From contig CAYZQE010000088.1 in assembly GCA_964480635.1 (NCBI GenBank), positions 1-10,017 on the forward strand: a DNA stretch of 10,017 nt. Direction: 5' to 3'. A program made the translations under genes and the position numbers. Every line of letters starts with the position of its first letter. The first letter of the stretch is position 1. The DNA comes from CAYZQE01 sp964480635 (GTDB taxonomy: Bacteria > Pseudomonadota > Gammaproteobacteria > GCA-001735895). Of the stretch, positions 6,157 to 10,017 are shown in pieces. The notes under the pieces are model-generated. The model ran no database searches. It had not been told where the DNA came from and saw nothing but the letters and a program-made list of their open reading frames with translations.

Positions 6157-6494
6157 GATGGCGCGGAGTATATATTAACTTGTTGTTTCACGAAATTTTT
6201 GTTTTCAATGTTTGTTACTGATTTGCTTGAGATATTTCATTAATCCTCTGACTGTTTTTGGGGAGGGGTGTGCTCGTGCCGCACGGGCATTGACTTTTTT
6301 AACGCCAAAAAAGACAAAGAAAAAGGCGCCCTAATTAATTCAGCCCTGACGGGTTCCTTCACTTGTGCCTTAAAAATAGGCGCATAGGAACTCGCCTTGC
6401 TCAAACAACCTATGCTTTATCCTATTTTTAAGGCACAAGTGAAGCTGATTAAAAAGGGGTGAAGACAAGTAGTCTGAACGATGGTTCTGTATTT
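6157..6494. other. 338-bp gene-free interval after mutS
   Basis: No open frame here looks like a gene on either strand. The part nearest the pseudouridine synthase (about 6157-6250) is AT-rich and should hold that gene's promoter; TATATA at 6169-6174 is the best -10 guess, without a convincing -35. The rest is dominated by the composite palindromic element listed separately. No standard hairpin-plus-T-run terminator for mutS stands out on the minus strand. Confidence 0.7.
6262..6462. repeat. Composite palindromic intergenic element
   Basis: Core: perfect 24-bp inverted repeat, 6357-6380 with 6421-6444. Inside it, after a small asymmetric loop, 7 more bp pair (6382-6388 with 6409-6415), leaving a 20-nt apical loop at 6389-6408. 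Outside it, 6335-6343 pairs with 6445-6452 (one bulged T) and 6329-6332 with 6455-6458, and a mini-hairpin CCC-TGAC-GGG (6344-6353) branches off one side. The left flank has two smaller hairpins: 6272-6278 with 6282-6288, and T-tract 6292-6300 with A-tract 6307-6315 (one mismatch). Such modular structure suggests a dispersed non-coding repeat, MITE or structured RNA rather than a simple terminator. From memory, similar blocks occur between genes in other proteobacteria; this is unverified. The boundaries are approximate and no target-site duplication is obvious. Confidence 0.72.
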
Positions 6495-9092
6495 TTATTG
6501 AAGAATTTGCTGTTTCAGGTCAAATAAAGCATCCATTGCTTGTTTTGGTGTCATATCATCGAGGTCTAAAGCTTCGATTTGTTCAATCACAGGGTGAACT
6601 TCGTGCATTTCTTCAACATCATTAAAGCTAGCCTGTGTAAATAAGTCTTGTTGAGGCGATGAGTTCACGCTGTTGCTTTCTAAAATGGCGAGTTTTTGTT
6701 TCGCGTTTTTTAATACTAAGGGTGGAATACCGGCTAGTTTAGCGACTTGTATACCAAAGCTTTGGCTGGCAGGGCCATCTTTGAGTTGGTGCATTAAAAT
6801 AATGTCATCTTTATGTTCGATGGCATCTAAATGCACATTTTTAATTTCGGCGTGTTGTTCTGGTAATTGAGTTAGCTCAAAATAATGGGTGGCGAATAAG
6901 GTATAGCATTGGTTATGTCGTGTTAAGTGTTCGGCGCAAGCCCAAGCCAGAGATAAACCGTCAAAAGTGCTGGTGCCTCGTCCTATTTCATCCATTAACA
7001 CCAAGCTGTTAGGGGTGGCGTTATTTAAAATATTGGCCGCTTCGGTCATTTCGACCATAAAAGTTGAATGTCCACTGGAGAGGTCATCACTGGCACCAAT
7101 GCGTGTAAATATTTGGTCGATAGCGCCAATGCTCGCGGCTTCAGCAGGTATAAAGCTGCCCATGCTAGCCATAATGACAATTAAGGCTGTTTGACGCATA
7201 TAAGTCGATTTACCGCCCATGTTAGGGCCGGTAATTAATAACATGGATTTTTCACTATTCAGCACCGTGTCATTAGCTATGAAGCTTTCATTTAAAACCT
7301 CTTCAACAACAGGGTGACGCCCATTTTTAATGTTAATTTCTTTATTCGCAGTCATTTCTGGCTTCACCCAATTTAGGGTGATGGCGGCTTTTGCAAAACC
7401 ATTGATGACATCACATTGCGCTAAGCCAGAGGCGCTTTGTAACAAGGTTTGAGTTTGTTTGGCCAGTTGTAAGAGCAGTTCTTCATATAAAAACTTTTCT
7501 CTGGCTAAGGCGCGTTCTTTTGCGCTTAACACTTTTTCTTCAAAAGCTTTAAGCTCGGGCGTGATATAACGTTCGACAGCTTTTAGGGTCTGCCTGCGAA
7601 TATAGTCAGCAGGTACTTGAGCAGTGTGTAATTTACTAATTTCAATATAAAAGCCATGCACGCGGTTATAAGCTACTTTTAATCCGTTAATGCCTGTTTT
7701 TTCTTTTTCGCGTTGTTCTAACTCAATTAAAAATTGGTCAGCGTGCGTACTAAGGGCGCGAAACTCATCAAGTTCAGCGTCATAACCAGTGGCGATGACA
7801 CCGCCATCTCTGATTAGTACGGGTGGCTCGTCTATGACTGCCCGTTGCAACAAATTAACCGTGTTGGGGTGTTGGCTAATGAGTGAAGCAATGTCTGTAA
7901 TAAAGGGGCTGTCCAAAGACTGAAGTAAAGTTTGCAATTCTGGCAACAGTGCTAAGCTATTTTTAAGCGTGCTTAAGTCGCGCGGGCGCGCAGAGCCAAG
8001 GGCAATCCGCGAGCTAATGCGTTCAATATCGCCAATGCCGTCTAGCAGGCAAGACAACTCTGAAAAGCAGTGTTGTTGAATCAGTGTTTCAACGGCTTGA
8101 TGTCTTTTTTTAACCAATTGCAAATCACGGCTGGGCTGTTTTAACCAGCGCGATAATTCTCTAAAGCCCATGGTGGTTACGCAATAGTTCATGGTGCTTA
8201 GTAGCGTATGTTCAGTGCTATCACTGTGCTGTAAGTTTTGCAGTAACTCTAAATTGCGACGGCTAGCACGGTCAATAATGATGGTATCGTTGGGCTGTTG
8301 AACTTGAATGCCCGTAATGTGAGGTAAGGCTGTTTTTAAGGTGTCTTGAATATATTGTAATAAGCAGCCAGCAGCAGCTATGGCACTGGGATACGCCTCA
8401 ATGCCAAAACCGCCAAGGTCTTTAGTGCCGAATTGATCGCATAAAATACGCTGACAAGTGTCGTCATCAAAATACCATTCGGGCATGGCTAAAGCTTTGC
8501 TGAGTTTGTCTTTAAAAAAGGCATTATGAGCATTGTCTGCATATAAAATTTCGGCAGGAGCAAGGCGAGCAACTTCATTTAGCAGCATATCTTTTGAGTC
8601 AACAATGGTGGCATTAAAACGCCCAGAGCTGGCCTCTAAAGAAGCAACACAAAGTTGTGTTTTTGCTTTAATAAGCACGCTAAAGACGCAGCACAAAACA
8701 TTTTCTTGTTGATCTTGCAGCAGCGCTTCGTCGGTTAAGGTGCCTGGGGTGATAACACGTGCTACCTTGCGTTCTACGGGCCCTTTGCTGGTGGCGGGGT
8801 CGCCAATTTGTTCACAAATAGCAACCGATTCGCCTGCCTTAACAATTTTAGCCAAATAGTTGTCGGCAGCATGATAGGGAATGCCAGCCATTGGGATAGG
8901 CTCGCCATTAGCTTTGCCGCGTTTAGTTAATGTTATGCCTAGCAACTTAGAGGCTTTAACGGCATCGTCAAAAAACAATTCGTAAAAATCGCCCATGCGA
9001 TAAAACACGAGCATATTTTGGTAATCTGCTTTGATGCCAAGGTACTGTTGCATCATGGGAGTGTGAGTAGAATTGTCGATAGCGTTGCTCAA
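6495..9092 (-). CDS. mutS: DNA mismatch repair protein MutS
   Basis: Recognises base mismatches and small loops in newly replicated DNA and recruits MutL, using ATP. It has 865 residues, close to the 853 of E. coli MutS. The mismatch-reading Phe36-x-Glu38 lies in GDFYELF (34-40). Connector, lever and clamp regions follow, and then the ABC-type ATPase: Walker A GPNMGGKST (622-630), signature region DDLSSGHSTFMVEM (669-682), Walker B LVLMDEIG (697-704) and His736 in ATHYFEL. Near the C-terminus QQDLF (814-818) fits a beta-clamp-binding motif, and residues about 844-862 match the tetramerisation segment. The start is TTG: its product MSNAIDNSTHTPMMQQYL aligns with the E. coli N-terminus, whereas the next Met (residue 13) would cut conserved sequence. 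No clear Shine-Dalgarno sequence precedes it, so translation may be modest. A promoter candidate lies at 9120-9128. Confidence 0.99.
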   Translation of the reverse strand: MSNAIDNSTHTPMMQQYLGIKADYQNMLVFYRMGDFYELFFDDAVKASKLLGITLTKRGKANGEPIPMAGIPYHAADNYLAKIVKAGESVAICEQIGDPATSKGPVERKVARVITPGTLTDEALLQDQQENVLCCVFSVLIKAKTQLCVASLEASSGRFNATIVDSKDMLLNEVARLAPAEILYADNAHNAFFKDKLSKALAMPEWYFDDDTCQRILCDQFGTKDLGGFGIEAYPSAIAAAGCLLQYIQDTLKTALPHITGIQVQQPNDTIIIDRASRRNLELLQNLQHSDSTEHTLLSTMNYCVTTMGFRELSRWLKQPSRDLQLVKKRHQAVETLIQQHCFSELSCLLDGIGDIERISSRIALGSARPRDLSTLKNSLALLPELQTLLQSLDSPFITDIASLISQHPNTVNLLQRAVIDEPPVLIRDGGVIATGYDAELDEFRALSTHADQFLIELEQREKEKTGINGLKVAYNRVHGFYIEISKLHTAQVPADYIRRQTLKAVERYITPELKAFEEKVLSAKERALAREKFLYEELLLQLAKQTQTLLQSASGLAQCDVINGFAKAAITLNWVKPEMTANKEINIKNGRHPVVEEVLNESFIANDTVLNSEKSMLLITGPNMGGKSTYMRQTALIVIMASMGSFIPAEAASIGAIDQIFTRIGASDDLSSGHSTFMVEMTEAANILNNATPNSLVLMDEIGRGTSTFDGLSLAWACAEHLTRHNQCYTLFATHYFELTQLPEQHAEIKNVHLDAIEHKDDIILMHQLKDGPASQSFGIQVAKLAGIPPLVLKNAKQKLAILESNSVNSSPQQDLFTQASFNDVEEMHEVHPVIEQIEALDLDDMTPKQAMDALFDLKQQILQ

Positions 9093-9119
9093 TGTGATGA
9101 TAAAGAATTAAGGTTTGGT

Positions 9120-9128
9120 AGTGTAGCA
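9120..9128 (-). promoter_or_regulatory. Candidate extended -10 promoter for mutS
   Basis: Minus strand reads TGC followed by TACACT (-10 at 9120-9125, TGn at 9126-9128), an extended -10 arrangement that can work with a poor -35, and none is convincing here. The predicted transcription start lies about 20 nt before the TTG start of mutS. Confidence 0.4.
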
Positions 9129-9151
9129 AAAAAACGATTGAAAATTAATTA

Positions 9152-9160
9152 TGCTATAGT
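9152..9160 (+). promoter_or_regulatory. Candidate extended -10 promoter for the PhnD-like gene
   Basis: TGC directly followed by TATAGT (-10 at 9155-9160), five of six matches to consensus plus the TGn extension. No good -35 lies at the right distance. It would give a leader of roughly 20 nt to the ATG at 9187. It faces away from the mutS promoter candidate about 30 bp away, so the two would share one short control region. Confidence 0.45.
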
Positions 9161-9186
9161 AAATAAATGGACGATGTGGCGTATTG

Positions 9187-9990
9187 ATGAGAAATAGAAT
9201 GAAAAACATTTTGCCATTGGCTGCTTTGCTACTGGGTATTTTTTTTACAAGTCAATCAATGGCTTATGATAACTGCACGATTGAATCTAATCGCTGTTCC
9301 TTTGCTATTTTCCCGCACTCAAATTTTAAGCAATTACTAATTACCTATAAAAGTATTTTAGAAGATTTATCGTTAATTTTAGATACCAAAGTTAAATTAG
9401 TTAGCAGTCGAACAATGGCTGATTTTGCAACAAAAATCGATAGAAAAGCCTTTGATATTGCGCTTATTGGACCTGGTCAGTTTCTCAGGCATGCTCGAGA
9501 TGCGGGCTATATTCCTTTAGCGCGTCGAGAAGGACAGCTTGAAATGGCATTGTTTGTAAGAGCAGATAGTGACATTCAATCTTATGCCGATTTAAAAGGC
9601 CGTAAAATGGGCTTTATGTTAGCGAATACTACATCTTGGTTCTCAGCCAATATTTTGTTACAAAAATATGGCGTTTCTAAAACTGATATTCAATTAGTCA
9701 CGCAAGGCTCTCAGCAATCGTGTGCCCATGCTATTGCCATACATCAGGTTGAAGCATGTGTCTTTGCTGCCAGCAATTTAAATATTATTAAAGAACAAAA
9801 CGTCAATATAAAATTTAGACAAATTGGTGATACCTTAAGTATTATGAATCCTGTGTATGCTGTTCACCCAAGCATGCCAGAAGATGTGATGGCAGAGTTA
9901 AAAGACTATTTGATATCACGAGAAGGTTATACAGCCACGGATTTTGCTGATTTTAATGAGTTTAGGCATCAAATTAAAATGCTCAGATAA
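9187..9990 (+). CDS. PhnD-like periplasmic solute-binding protein
   Basis: Secreted binding protein of the phosphate/phosphonate-binding (PhnD-like) group, 267 residues. A signal peptide is clear: basic n-region MRNRMKN, hydrophobic ILPLAALLLGIFF (8-20) and likely cleavage after SMA (residue 26). There is no lipobox, so it should be soluble in the periplasm. Family landmarks are FDIALIGPGQFLRHA (89-103), ADLKGRKMGF (134-143), TTSWFSANILLQKYG (148-162) and the hinge-like HQVEACVFAA (186-195). Cys30, Cys37, Cys179 and Cys191 could form disulfides. ATG 9187 and ATG 9199 are both plausible starts; a TTG at 9184 is also in frame. No permease or ATPase genes are visible. Proteins of this type often serve membrane sensors, and another frame opens 3 nt after the stop. 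The ligand cannot be deduced, and phosphonate should not be assumed. Confidence 0.85.
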   Translation: MRNRMKNILPLAALLLGIFFTSQSMAYDNCTIESNRCSFAIFPHSNFKQLLITYKSILEDLSLILDTKVKLVSSRTMADFATKIDRKAFDIALIGPGQFLRHARDAGYIPLARREGQLEMALFVRADSDIQSYADLKGRKMGFMLANTTSWFSANILLQKYGVSKTDIQLVTQGSQQSCAHAIAIHQVEACVFAASNLNIIKEQNVNIKFRQIGDTLSIMNPVYAVHPSMPEDVMAELKDYLISREGYTATDFADFNEFRHQIKMLR

Positions 9991-9993
9991 TTT

Positions 9994-10017
9994 ATGAAAA
10001 TATTTTATTCTTTAAAG
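9994..10017 (+). CDS. Possible start of the next gene (truncated by window end)
   Basis: ATG at 9994 lies 3 nt after the PhnD-like stop and opens an uninterrupted frame to the window end, 8 codons (MKIFYSLK). The tight spacing suggests an operon. A basic and hydrophobic start would suit a membrane protein such as a sensor, but eight residues cannot show this. There is no clear Shine-Dalgarno sequence. Confidence 0.35.

Noticed and set aside
6272..6300. Plus-strand intrinsic terminator (GC-rich hairpin, then T6)
   Set aside because: No plus-strand gene ends here, six bases separate stem and T-run, and it forms part of the larger repeat element.
6262..6462. Insertion sequence remnant
   Set aside because: No transposase fragment, no terminal repeats bounding a coding segment and no target-site duplication could be seen. 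A non-coding repeat is the better description.
6673..7194. Plus-strand frames at 6673-6870 and 6967-7194 inside mutS
   Set aside because: They are antisense to the conserved ATPase and C-terminal coding sequence of mutS and show no family features.

Overview
The window is about 10 kb of moderately AT-rich bacterial chromosome. MutS and AspRS are close to the E. coli proteins, and FdxA follows the Azotobacter/Pseudomonas ferredoxin I pattern. Together with a mutS...fdxA neighbourhood known from pseudomonads, this suggests a gammaproteobacterium, probably free-living. I cannot name the genus. There are no rRNA or tRNA genes, no recognisable transposase, no CRISPR array and no phage genes.

Layout. 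Positions 1-3425 hold three plus-strand metabolic genes: the 3' part of aspS, then nadA (quinolinate synthase, B. subtilis-like), then a MetX-family acyltransferase that resembles serine O-succinyltransferases more than classical homoserine acetyltransferases. The last gene converges on a minus-strand block, and the two stop codons overlap. Read in the direction of transcription, the block is mutS (9092 to 6495), a 338-bp gap with a large palindromic repeat, an RluA-type pseudouridine synthase (6156), fdxA (coupled to it by ATGA), a stand-alone CheY-like receiver (4831) and a GGDEF diguanylate cyclase (4399). Divergent from mutS is a secreted PhnD-like solute-binding protein (9187-9990). A possible next gene starts 3 nt after its stop and runs off the window.

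How the genes fit together. aspS, mutS and the pseudouridine synthase are information-processing housekeeping genes. nadA feeds NAD synthesis, and the MetX-like enzyme activates serine or homoserine for sulfur amino-acid synthesis. The receiver and the cyclase form a small signalling pair, separated by a perfect 16-bp-arm palindrome. The PhnD-like protein has no transporter genes in view and may serve a sensor encoded just downstream.

The most interesting non-coding items are the composite palindromic element after mutS (about 6262-6462), the palindrome at 4421-4460 with a possible 9-codon ORF inside it, and the substrate question for the MetX-like enzyme. I found no clear new defence or mobile system.
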